Source: Acidobacteriaceae bacterium (GTDB lineage: Bacteria > Acidobacteriota > Terriglobia > Terriglobales > Acidobacteriaceae). From it: a stretch of DNA of 64,000 nt. Positions 9,591 through 17,611 of the stretch are shown in pieces (the stretch's first letter is position 1; every line of letters starts with the position of its first letter). Under the pieces are notes generated by a model, which saw only the letters and a list, made by a program, of their open reading frames with translations, had not been told where the DNA came from and searched no databases. The translations under genes and the position numbers were made by a program. The stretch lies in the NCBI GenBank assembly GCA_035944135.1, contig DASZBM010000002.1, forward strand, positions 806,001 through 870,000. Reading direction: 5' to 3'.

Positions 9591-9643
9591 CTGACACACA
9601 CGCGGGTGCGGCAGGGGTGACGGGTGTTTCGTGTGTCAGTATA
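9591..9643 (-). promoter_or_regulatory. Inverted repeat and -10-like box upstream of tRNA-Leu
   Basis: CTGACACAC (9591-9599) and GTGTGTCAG (9631-9639) form a perfect 9-bp inverted repeat with a 31-base loop. Read on the minus strand, TATACT (9643-9638) matches the -10 consensus in five of six bases and lies about 50 bases before the tRNA. No convincing -35 box was found. Confidence 0.35.
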
Positions 9644-9701
9644 GCATCGTTCGTCACAATCCTCGCAGCCGCCGGCAGCCCTGCATGGCAGAATAGGCTG
9701 C

Positions 9702-11783
9702 ATGACGATCCGCCAGTCTTTTCTGCTGCTTGCCCCGGCTCTTCTCTTGTCGTGCTTCACGATCCCGACAGCGGCACAACTTCCCGCCGCATCCGCGAAT
9801 CCAGATCCGCTGCATGCATGGATCGGAGCAAAATCCCCGGCCGACATCACCGCATGGATCAGCGATCGCCTCGCCGCAGAGCAGAAAGATGTAGCAGCCC
9901 TGACCGCCGTCACCGGCCCTCGCACCGTCGAGAACACTTTGCGCCCTTTTGACGATGCCCAGAATGAGCTCGCGATCGCCGGCGATCAGGCATATCTGCT
10001 CTACTCACTCGCGGACGCAGCCGACATGCGCGACAAAGCTCAGGCTGAGCTCAATCGCATCTCGTCAGCTGGCACCGATCTCAGCCTGAACCAGGCCGTC
10101 TATCGCGCGCTCGCCGCAGTTCCGCTGCCAACTGGATCCACCAAAGACGACCTCGCCACGAAACACTACATCGAGCGCTCGCTGCTCGAGTACAGGCTCT
10201 CGGGAGTCGATAAGGATGACGCGACGCGCGCCAGAATTCACGCCTTGCAAGACAAGATCACCTCTCTCTCGCTCGACTTCGGCCACAACGTCGCGAACGA
10301 CGTGAAGAAGGTGGCCGCCACAAAGCAGGAACTCGATGGACTTCCGGCGGATTACATCAGCCGTCACAAGCCCAACCCCGACGGAAGCTACACCCTGACC
10401 ACCGATTCGCCGGACATGACTCCGGTCGAGGTCTTTTCCACCAACCCCGAACTTCGCCGCCGCATGTACATCGCGTATCACTCGCGCGCCTATCCCGCGA
10501 ACGAGCCCGTCCTCCGGGATCTGCTCGAGACCCGTGAACAGCTCGCGCACACGCTTGGCTACCCAACCTGGGCCGATCTCGCCACCGCAGATCAAATGAT
10601 CGGCTCCGCAGCCAATATGAAGACGTTCCTCGACCAGGTGGACGCGGCAACCAAGGAAACATCCGCCCGCGAGTACAAGCAACTGCTCGCCTTCGCGCAG
10701 AAGCGTCAGCCCGGCCTCACTGAAATCTCAGACTCCGACGCAGGTTACTGGACCGAGCAATATCGCAGGGCAACCTACGATTTCGATGCCCAGTCTGTCC
10801 GTCCCTACTTCCCATACGCGCAGGTCGAAGCCGGAATTCTCGCGACCGCCTCAAAGCTCTTCCACGTAAGCTTCACCCGCGTCCCCGACGCAATCGTTTG
10901 GGACAAATCCGTAACCACCTACGACGTCATGGATAGCGGCAAGCGCATCGGCCGTATCTATCTCGACATGCACCCGAGAGAAGGGAAGGACAAGTGGTTC
11001 TCGTCCGGTCCCGTCCTTCCCGGCATTCGCGGCCGCCAAACCCCTGAGGGCATGTTGATCTGCAACTTCTCCGGCGGTGTTGCCGGCGACCCCGGACTAA
11101 TGGAGTACAGCGAAGTCGTCACCTTCTTCCATGAGTTCGGCCACCTGATGCACCACATTCTCGGCAGCCAGAACGAGTGGTCGCAGCAGGGCGGCTTCAA
11201 CGTAGAAGGCGATTTCGTCGAAGCTCCATCGCAGATGCTCGAAGAGATGTTCCGCAGTTATGCCGTGCTCGCTCCTTTCGCAAAGAACTACAAGACCGGC
11301 GAGACCATCCCCGAGTCCCTCGTCGCAAAGATGAACGCCGCCGGAGCCTACGGTCGCGGCAACTGGGTGCAGTCGCAGCTTTTCTACTCAACCTATTCGC
11401 TGCAGATGCATGACCAGCCTGCCGCGCAGTTGAAGTTCGACGACATCTGGCGCGAGGATCACGACCGCTTCCTCCACACCACCTTTGTCCCCGGAAGTCA
11501 TGACTTCGCCGCATTCACGCATCTGGTCGGCTACACCTCGAACTACTACACCTACGTGCTCGATAAAGTCATTGCAGTAGACTTCTTCTCGCAGTTCGAT
11601 CGCCGCGATCTCCTGAACGGCCCGACAGCCATGCGCTACCGCAAGACCGTGCTCGAACCCGGCGCCACGAAACCTGCCGCGCAGCTTGTCAAAGACTTCC
11701 TCGGCCGGCCGCAAAGCCTTGACGCGCTGAAGACCTGGGCTAACGTAGAGTTCCAACAGCCGCAAAGCAAGGAAGGGAAGTAG
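9702..11783 (+). CDS. M3-family zinc metallopeptidase, exported
   Basis: A 693-residue oligopeptidase of the thimet oligopeptidase/dipeptidyl carboxypeptidase family M3. The zinc site is HEFGH at 477-481, with E507 in FVEAPSQMLEE as the third ligand, the usual spacing. The helical N-terminal half and the late tyrosine-rich SNYYTYV segment, which contributes substrate-binding residues, are present. The N-terminus (MTIRQSFLLLAPALLLSCFT...) is a signal peptide ending near TAAQ, possibly a lipoprotein because of LLSC. It would cut short peptides in the periplasm. The isoaspartyl peptidase gene follows three bases after the stop, so the two form a peptide-catabolism operon. Confidence 0.92.
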   Translation: MTIRQSFLLLAPALLLSCFTIPTAAQLPAASANPDPLHAWIGAKSPADITAWISDRLAAEQKDVAALTAVTGPRTVENTLRPFDDAQNELAIAGDQAYLLYSLADAADMRDKAQAELNRISSAGTDLSLNQAVYRALAAVPLPTGSTKDDLATKHYIERSLLEYRLSGVDKDDATRARIHALQDKITSLSLDFGHNVANDVKKVAATKQELDGLPADYISRHKPNPDGSYTLTTDSPDMTPVEVFSTNPELRRRMYIAYHSRAYPANEPVLRDLLETREQLAHTLGYPTWADLATADQMIGSAANMKTFLDQVDAATKETSAREYKQLLAFAQKRQPGLTEISDSDAGYWTEQYRRATYDFDAQSVRPYFPYAQVEAGILATASKLFHVSFTRVPDAIVWDKSVTTYDVMDSGKRIGRIYLDMHPREGKDKWFSSGPVLPGIRGRQTPEGMLICNFSGGVAGDPGLMEYSEVVTFFHEFGHLMHHILGSQNEWSQQGGFNVEGDFVEAPSQMLEEMFRSYAVLAPFAKNYKTGETIPESLVAKMNAAGAYGRGNWVQSQLFYSTYSLQMHDQPAAQLKFDDIWREDHDRFLHTTFVPGSHDFAAFTHLVGYTSNYYTYVLDKVIAVDFFSQFDRRDLLNGPTAMRYRKTVLEPGATKPAAQLVKDFLGRPQSLDALKTWANVEFQQPQSKEGK

Positions 11784-11786
11784 CCG

Positions 11787-12911
11787 ATGCAAAGCAGGCG
11801 CCTGGTGCAGGTCGCTGTTGCAGGAATCCTGCTCGGAACCGCGTTCGCCTGTCTCGCTCAGTCAAACGAGCGCGCTCCGCTCGTGACACAAGCGCCTCCC
11901 GGCAAGTGGGCGATCGTCCTGCACGGCGGAGCCGGCGTCATTCAGCGCAGCTCCATGACGCCCGAGCGCGACAAAGCCTATCGCGCCGGCATGGACGTAG
12001 CAGTGCGCGCGGCCGCGAAGGTGCTCGACGCGAATGGCTCCGCGGTCGACACCGTCGAGGCCGCGCTCATCAAGCTCGAGGACAATCCGCTCTTCAATGC
12101 AGGCAAAGGCGCCGTCTTCACCGCCGATGGCAAGAATGAGCTCGACGCCGCCATCATGGACGGCAAGACCATGGAGGCCGGCGCCGTCGCCGAAGTTACG
12201 CGCACAAAGAACCCCATCTCGCTCGCCAAAGCCGTCATGCTCAAGAGTCCTCACGTGATGCTCGTCGGCGCCGGTGCCGATCAGTTCGCCGCCAGCGTCG
12301 GGCTCACCCAGGTCGACCCCAGCTACTTCTTCACCGAACAGCGCTGGCAAGGTCTGGTTCGTCAGCTCAAAAAAGAAGGACGGCCGATTCCTCCTCGTCC
12401 CGCAGGCGCGCCGCCCGAACCAACCAAACCCATCGCCCAGCTTGAAACTCCCGACACCCACAAGTGGGGAACAACCGGAATCGTAGTTCGCGATCGCCAG
12501 GGCAACATCGCCGCCGGCACAACCACCGGTGGCGTGCAGGGCAAGCGCTGGGGTCGCGTCGGCGACTCACCCATCATCGGCGCAGGAACCTACGCCTCCA
12601 ATCAATCCTGCGGCGTCTCCGCTACCGGCACCGGCGAATACTTCATCCGCCTCACCGTCGCGCGCACCATCTGCGCCCTCGTTCAGTACAAAGGCATGCG
12701 CCTGCAGGATGCCGCCGACGAGGTCATCCAGAAGCAGCTATCACCTCTACAAAACAACCGGCAGGGAGATGCAGAAGGCGGCGTCATCGCCATGACACCC
12801 GACGGAGCTACAACTCACCCGGCATGTTCCGCGCACGCCTCGTCGAAGGCGGCGAAATCCAGATGGGCATTTACAAAGACGAACCCTAGAAATATTCCAG
12901 CAACTCGCTGA
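11787..12911 (+). CDS. Isoaspartyl peptidase/L-asparaginase, frameshifted near its 3' end
   Basis: This is an N-terminal-nucleophile hydrolase that self-cleaves before a threonine, here T229 in KWGTTGIVV. The alpha part begins with the characteristic WAIVLHGGAG and includes NPLFNAGKGAVFT; the beta part has GTGEYFIR. A signal peptide ends near CLAQS. The start lies three bases after the M3 peptidase stop. The last part is abnormal: after GGVIAMTPDG (about base 12807) the frame reads nonsense (ATTHPACSAHASSK) to 12911. The next frame instead gives the expected SYNSPGMFRARL...GEIQMGIYKDEP and stops at 12889. A single-base loss at about 12807-12812 explains this. The family motif SPGM, near the active site, is therefore absent from the encoded protein. 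Sequencing error is possible. Confidence 0.82.
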   Translation: MQSRRLVQVAVAGILLGTAFACLAQSNERAPLVTQAPPGKWAIVLHGGAGVIQRSSMTPERDKAYRAGMDVAVRAAAKVLDANGSAVDTVEAALIKLEDNPLFNAGKGAVFTADGKNELDAAIMDGKTMEAGAVAEVTRTKNPISLAKAVMLKSPHVMLVGAGADQFAASVGLTQVDPSYFFTEQRWQGLVRQLKKEGRPIPPRPAGAPPEPTKPIAQLETPDTHKWGTTGIVVRDRQGNIAAGTTTGGVQGKRWGRVGDSPIIGAGTYASNQSCGVSATGTGEYFIRLTVARTICALVQYKGMRLQDAADEVIQKQLSPLQNNRQGDAEGGVIAMTPDGATTHPACSAHASSKAAKSRWAFTKTNPRNIPATR

Positions 12912-13638
12912 AGCTCTTAAGCTCCAGCAGCTTTTCCGCATCCGCCGGAGCCTCCACCACCTCGTGTTCCAGCACCCACGTAAAGTCATGCGGGATAAAC
13001 ACCGCACCCAACCCTGCAGCCAGCGCCGGATTGATGTCGGAGCGCGGCGAGTTGCCAATCATCCACGTATTCGCCGGATCGCAGTCGTGCCGAACCGCCA
13101 GCTCGCTGTACATCGCCGCCGTCTTCTCATGCGGCACTTCAACCGCCGCAAACGAATCCCGCAGCCCGGAGCGGTCCACCTTATCGTGCTGCTCGTCCGG
13201 ATTCCCCTTCGTCACCAGGATCAGCCGATGCCGCGCGCCTAGTTCGCGCAGCGTCTCCTCGACCCCCGCAAGCAGTTCAATCTCCTGCGACGCGATCGCG
13301 TTCGTGAACGAGACAATGCGCTCATGTTTCTCCGCCGTAACCGGCCCATCCGATAGCTGCTCGAAGCACTCGATGAGAGAACGCCGAAAGCTCTTCAGTC
13401 CGTATCCATGCTTCGCGATCGTGACTCGCTCACACATATTCAGGCGCTCCCGCACCTCCTCCGGACTATGCACACGGTGGTCCAGGTACGAGATGAACGA
13501 CGTGATCGCCTGTTCGAAATAGATATTGTTCTCCCAGAGCGTGTCATCCGCATCGATCAGCAGCGTCTGCCGCGCAGCCTTTCGTGCCGGCGCAGAGCGT
13601 CTGGACTGCACCAGGGTTGAGTCCCTTCTCGAATCCAT
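12886..13638 (-). CDS. HAD-superfamily hydrolase
   Basis: A 250-residue haloacid-dehalogenase-type phosphatase. Motif I is DADDTLW (near residue 29), with the first Asp as nucleophile and the second as acid/base. Motif II is LVTKG, motif III the lysine in EKT, and motif IV GNSPRSD, which binds Mg2+. A helical cap lies between motif I and the rest. The physiological phosphate ester cannot be named. The N-terminal 20 residues are basic and without signal character, so it is cytoplasmic. The stop overlaps the convergent isoaspartyl peptidase gene. Confidence 0.85.
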   Translation of the reverse strand: MDSRRDSTLVQSRRSAPARKAARQTLLIDADDTLWENNIYFEQAITSFISYLDHRVHSPEEVRERLNMCERVTIAKHGYGLKSFRRSLIECFEQLSDGPVTAEKHERIVSFTNAIASQEIELLAGVEETLRELGARHRLILVTKGNPDEQHDKVDRSGLRDSFAAVEVPHEKTAAMYSELAVRHDCDPANTWMIGNSPRSDINPALAAGLGAVFIPHDFTWVLEHEVVEAPADAEKLLELKSFSELLEYF

Positions 13639-13751
13639 CGCCTGATTTTAGCGGGATTCTCGGTCCGCCTGAGAAACGCCCCCTAGGGAATCGCCTAGTT
13701 CCAATGGTCACCATCCCTGCGTAGGCTTCGGTGTACTCGAGCTTCCAAAAG

Positions 13752-13789
13752 AGGCCTTCAGTTCCCATCGCGCAGAGCGAAGGCCTTTT
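13752..13789. repeat. Hairpin AGGCCTTC/GAAGGCCT with T-tract
   Basis: AGGCCTTC (13752-13759) and GAAGGCCT (13779-13786) form an 8-bp stem with a 19-base loop followed by TTT. It resembles an intrinsic terminator. However, it lies between two divergently transcribed genes (HAD on the left, receiver-like on the right), so it is more likely a leader structure or attenuator for the gene at 13817. Confidence 0.3.
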
Positions 13790-13816
13790 ACTCGACGGCT
13801 CCCGAGGGGCCCACGG

Positions 13817-14320
13817 ATGTCGTATCTTCCCCAAGCGCGAGATTCTCACCCAGCGATGAATTTCCCTGTCGAGAGCCTCTCGACCGGGCCGGCAACATCC
13901 GACAACAGCGCCCGAGAGCAGACCGGCCAAGCCACGCCGTCACGCGACCGCTCCAAAATTCTTTGTATCGGCGACGATCCGTTACTCCTGTTTTCGCGTC
14001 GTCTTGTGCTCGAAAGGAACGGATATCTCGTCGTGACTTTGCGAAGTGACGAGCTTCCGGATGAGGAGCAACTCCGCAGCTTCGATCTCATCGTGCTCTG
14101 CCACTCAATCCCGGATAAGGTCGCCGGTCACATCCTGGAAGTCCTTTGGCGCGTGACACCCGAGACCCCCGTGCTGCTCGTCTCCCGGTTCGATCTATAC
14201 GCTCCTGCCGGCCCCCATCACATCGGAGTTCCGCCTCATCCGGAAGCCTTGCTGGGCACTGTCGCGGAACAACTTGCGGCTCACAATAAATCTGGAACTC
14301 GCCAGCAGAGCGCGGGATAG
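13817..14320 (+). CDS. Degenerate CheY-like receiver protein
   Basis: A 167-residue protein whose residues 45-150 look like a response-regulator receiver fold. KILCIGDDPLLLFSRRLVLERNGY matches strand beta1, the acidic pair (D53, D54) and helix alpha1, and FDLIVLCHSIPD matches beta3. The position normally holding the phosphorylated Asp is C95, so it cannot be phosphorylated in the usual way. The first 45 residues are unlike the family and may be partly untranslated; ATG 13856 is an alternative start. Such orphan pseudo-receivers recur in Acidobacteriota with no known role. tRNA-Ser lies 80 bases downstream on the same strand. Confidence 0.65.
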   Translation: MSYLPQARDSHPAMNFPVESLSTGPATSDNSAREQTGQATPSRDRSKILCIGDDPLLLFSRRLVLERNGYLVVTLRSDELPDEEQLRSFDLIVLCHSIPDKVAGHILEVLWRVTPETPVLLVSRFDLYAPAGPHHIGVPPHPEALLGTVAEQLAAHNKSGTRQQSAG

Positions 14321-14402
14321 CCCCTTAGCCCCGGTCACACGCACCCGCCCCCCAAACCCGCCACACACTGCTGTGTTAGATTCAAAGGGTCGGTCACCGA
14401 CC

Positions 14403-14490
14403 GGAGAGATGGCCGAGTGGCTTAAGGCGCACGCTTGGAAAGCGTGTATACCGCAAGGTATCCAGGGTTCGAATCCCTGTCTCTCCGCCA
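14403..14490 (+). tRNA. tRNA-Ser (anticodon GGA), CCA encoded
   Basis: Acceptor GGAGAGA (14403-14409) pairs with TCTCTCC. The anticodon stem CACGC/GCGTG holds TTGGAAA, giving GGA. A long variable arm (TATACCGCAAGGTA) marks a class II tRNA, and the T-arm is AGGGTTCGAATCCCT. Discriminator G and CCA end at 14490. A short hairpin, GGTCGG-TCA-CCGACC at 14388-14402, abuts the 5' end and is probably part of the precursor leader. Confidence 0.97.
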
Positions 14491-15858
14491 CTAACCCTCC
14501 GACTTAGCCCACGCCAGAAGCATCTCGATCGCTTGTCCCAGCACCCCAGCCGACCCCCTGAATTGTGCTGACCCGCGCGGCTGGTTGTCCCGCGTCCACC
14601 ACTCGTGGAAGTCGCCCACGCGCTGCACCCGATCTACCATCGGCCGGACATTGCGGTAAGCCTCTTCTATCAGCCCATACCGAACAAGCTGCTGAATCAT
14701 CCGCCCGCCGAACCACGTCCAGTCGCCGCCGTTCTGATACGTGTACGGCGCAGTCAGCTGTGGATTCTTGAAAAATCCCAACGGATACGGCGGATAGATC
14801 GTTAGCCCGATCGACCCGGCTCCCGCCTTGCGCACATCGTCCTCCATCCGCGCACACGCCGCCGCGACCTCCCGCCGCGACAGCAGATCGGCCTCAATCG
14901 CGACCGCCGTTCCGCCGTGGTAATAGATCGCATTCTCATCAAAATCAGCAGGGAAGGGCGACCCCGCGAGATACACATGCGGAATAAACTTCTGCCGCTG
15001 TTTGTCCCACAGGTGCTTCCGTATCGCCGCGTGCACATCCTTCCGGACCTTGCCCCAATGCGCCCGCTCGGCCGCATCCTCCAGCATCCCGACGTAGTCC
15101 GCAATCGCAATCAGCAGCATCGCATTTGCATAAATCGAACAGGACCGGTGAGAGCTCGCGTCCAGCACAACACCGCGCACGCCCTCCGGCTGCACGTCGC
15201 CCCAATCGATCGTCGTTCCGCCCCACACCAGCCCACGCTCCGCATCAAACCGTTCCGTCATCACATACTGGATCGCCTGGCCCATCCGTTCGCGAACCGT
15301 CGATCCTCCCACTTGCTCATCCAGAAAACGACGGTCGCCCGTGAACGCGATGTACTTCGATATCGCCTGAATCAGCGACGACTCCTGGTCCGTCTCAACC
15401 GAGTTCTTGCTCCCCACGTACCCCGGGGCCAGCGCAGAAGTCCTGTCGTTCACCGCCAGCCTCGACGTATCGCGCTTGATATAGCAATCGATGATGTCGC
15501 CCTTGGGCCCCTGAAACTTGAAGAACATCAGCAGCGCTTCGCGGAAAGGTTCCGGCGGCGTAACTTGAATCGCGACGCTGATAAACGTGTTCATGTCGCG
15601 TATCCACGTCGTCGGATATCCCTTGCCGGCATTCAGTCCACCCTTCAGCAGCGCCAGGGCCTTCGCATGCACATCCCGCAGCGAGTCATCCTGCAAAATC
15701 TGCTGCGCAAGCTGCTTCCGCGCCGGTGTATGCGCATCAGGGAAGGAACCCAACCCGCTCCCAAACATCCGCCGCGCCGCAACCGCTCCTGCCGCGAACG
15801 TGCCCATCCGTAAAGCTTCTCGACGATCGAACATGCTGAGCAAACTCTCCCTTGCCAT
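14491..15858 (-). CDS. Exported six-hairpin glycosidase-like protein
   Basis: A 455-residue protein with the (alpha/alpha)6-barrel look of GH15/GH63/GH133-type glycosidases. Features are YPTTWIRDMNTFI (about 90-102), the acidic-aromatic ETDQESSLIQAISKYI, WGGTTIDWGD, and the late QNGGDWTWFGGRMIQQL and DFHEWW, which probably line the active site. The N-terminus (FDRREALRMGTFAAGAVAARR) looks like a Tat signal. I cannot assign a family with certainty or name the catalytic pair; cleavage of an alpha-linked glucoside is only one possibility. Its stop directly abuts the CCA end of tRNA-Ser on the other strand. Confidence 0.7.
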   Translation of the reverse strand: MARESLLSMFDRREALRMGTFAAGAVAARRMFGSGLGSFPDAHTPARKQLAQQILQDDSLRDVHAKALALLKGGLNAGKGYPTTWIRDMNTFISVAIQVTPPEPFREALLMFFKFQGPKGDIIDCYIKRDTSRLAVNDRTSALAPGYVGSKNSVETDQESSLIQAISKYIAFTGDRRFLDEQVGGSTVRERMGQAIQYVMTERFDAERGLVWGGTTIDWGDVQPEGVRGVVLDASSHRSCSIYANAMLLIAIADYVGMLEDAAERAHWGKVRKDVHAAIRKHLWDKQRQKFIPHVYLAGSPFPADFDENAIYYHGGTAVAIEADLLSRREVAAACARMEDDVRKAGAGSIGLTIYPPYPLGFFKNPQLTAPYTYQNGGDWTWFGGRMIQQLVRYGLIEEAYRNVRPMVDRVQRVGDFHEWWTRDNQPRGSAQFRGSAGVLGQAIEMLLAWAKSEG

Positions 15859-15998
15859 TCCTTTATTTGTGCCGGTGCGTGAACTGCCACGTCCTACGCA
15901 GTCTATCGACTACCGTCACAATTGGGAAACCGGTCTCTGAAAAACCCAGCGAAACCTCGCCGCTCATCGGACTTCACACCCTGAGGCGGCAGTAATCG

Positions 15999-17513
15999 TC
16001 AATTCATCGAAAGCAACGCCGCCATGGTTTCTACTCCATCCCACAGGTTCTGCAGGCGCAGGTTCTCGTTTGCCGCATGCTGGTTGTCGTCGTAATTCGC
16101 GATCGGAACAGTAATGGTGCGAGTGCGGGCGGCACGCTCAATTGCTCCCAATGGCACACTGCCGCCCATCGTGGGCCACAGGACCGCTTCGCCACGAGCC
16201 TCGCGCACAGCTGCGATAACCGTTTGAGCAATGGGCAAATCCATGGGAGTGCGGACAGCGTTGTAGCCGGAACCATCGCGGACGACCATGGCGACGCGCG
16301 GATGGCTGGTCAGGATCTCCTGCGTTGGTTCGCGATCGACAACGAAATATCCGCGCGACCGGATGTAATCAATCACTCGTTGCTGCTGTTGGTTCCGGTC
16401 GATACCGACAACCAGCCTGAGATCAAGATCGGCGGTAGCAGTGCTGGGAATAACGTTGGCAGCCTGGGCTCCGGTCGCACCTGAAGCAAAGCCATCAATA
16501 TTGAGGGAGGGTTCGTTGAGAAGCTTGAGGAGATGGCGCGGAGAGTTGTCGCTACGCCCCAGCCAGAACGCCGTCATGAGCATGCTGTCGTTCACGGGTG
16601 CGCGAGCAAGAGCCGCTTGCTCAACAGGGCCGAGCGGAACGATTCCATCATAGAAATGCGGAATCAGGACGTGCCCGTTCTCATCCTTCATCCCGGCAAG
16701 AAGCTGAGCGAGCATCATCGCAGGATTAGGCGCCCAATTGCCATAGTGGCCGCTGTGAAGGGGATGGTGAGGGCCGTAAACCGTGACCGCCAGATGCGTT
16801 TCGCCGCGTGCTCCGAAGACGACCGACTGTCGACCCGATTGGTCCACCGGCCCATCACAGATCAGCCACACGTCACCGTGGATCAGGTCGGAGTTGGCGG
16901 TGAGGATCTGTTCAAGGTGCGGGGAACCAGCCTCCTCCTCACCCTCCCAGACGAACCGGATGTTAGCCCGTAGCGGCAGGTGAGCCGAGCGCAGAGCATC
17001 AAGCGCAGTAAGCTGGGCGAAGATAGCGGCTTTGTCATCGCCGGCCCCGCGCGCATAAATGCGCTTCTCGCCGTTGACGGTGCGCACCGTCGGGGTGAAG
17101 GGTGTTGGAATGTCCCAATCGGCTGGGGTGACCGGTTGGCCATCATAATGGGCGTAAAAGACAATGGTGTGCGCCGCACCTGGTGTGTCGATACGCCCAT
17201 AGACGACGCCGGGCGTATTGGCGTCGCCAGGCATCGTTAGGAGTTGCGCGTCGATACCGCGAGTGCGGAGTTGCTCGAGAAGGAAATTCGCATTCCGGCG
17301 AAGATCCTCGGGGCTGGCCGCGACATCGGGAATACTCAGGAACGCCGAAAACTTTCGAACAAGCTCGTCCGTGTGCACGGTCGTCCAGGATCGTGCAGCC
17401 GCAACGGGAGAAGAAGGGAGGTTCGACGTCTGGGCGCCGGCTGCTGCAACGAACAGTCCAGCGATCACACCCGAAACCAGAAAACCAAGTCGAGTTGAGC
17501 CGATCCGGGCCAT
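15999..17513 (-). CDS. M20-family metallopeptidase, exported
   Basis: A 504-residue zinc aminoacylase/carboxypeptidase-type enzyme. Metal-binding motifs are FYAHYDGQPV (the first His/Asp), ARGAGDDKA (bridging Asp) and EGEEEAGS (catalytic Glu pair), with a dimerisation domain inserted after about residue 230 and a final zinc His near the C-terminus. The signal peptide (FLVSGVIAGLFVAAAGAQ) places it in the periplasm. It would release amino acids from dipeptides or acyl-amino acids. It is monocistronic as far as can be seen. Confidence 0.9.
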   Translation of the reverse strand: MARIGSTRLGFLVSGVIAGLFVAAAGAQTSNLPSSPVAAARSWTTVHTDELVRKFSAFLSIPDVAASPEDLRRNANFLLEQLRTRGIDAQLLTMPGDANTPGVVYGRIDTPGAAHTIVFYAHYDGQPVTPADWDIPTPFTPTVRTVNGEKRIYARGAGDDKAAIFAQLTALDALRSAHLPLRANIRFVWEGEEEAGSPHLEQILTANSDLIHGDVWLICDGPVDQSGRQSVVFGARGETHLAVTVYGPHHPLHSGHYGNWAPNPAMMLAQLLAGMKDENGHVLIPHFYDGIVPLGPVEQAALARAPVNDSMLMTAFWLGRSDNSPRHLLKLLNEPSLNIDGFASGATGAQAANVIPSTATADLDLRLVVGIDRNQQQQRVIDYIRSRGYFVVDREPTQEILTSHPRVAMVVRDGSGYNAVRTPMDLPIAQTVIAAVREARGEAVLWPTMGGSVPLGAIERAARTRTITVPIANYDDNQHAANENLRLQNLWDGVETMAALLSMN

Positions 17514-17611
17514 CGGCCAAGACTATAACGAAGGGCATCGCTTCACCCGCTTAACCTTCGCCTCATGACGTTATGTCCGATAACACATATTCTGTATCGC
17601 GAGCGAATACC

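Noticed and set aside
13752-13789. Terminator for the HAD gene
   Set aside because: The HAD gene is transcribed leftwards away from it, so it cannot end that transcript; it is listed only as a hairpin.
14917-15813. A 298-residue plus-strand frame
   Set aside because: Antisense to the six-hairpin glycosidase-like gene; Arg/His-rich with no family similarity.
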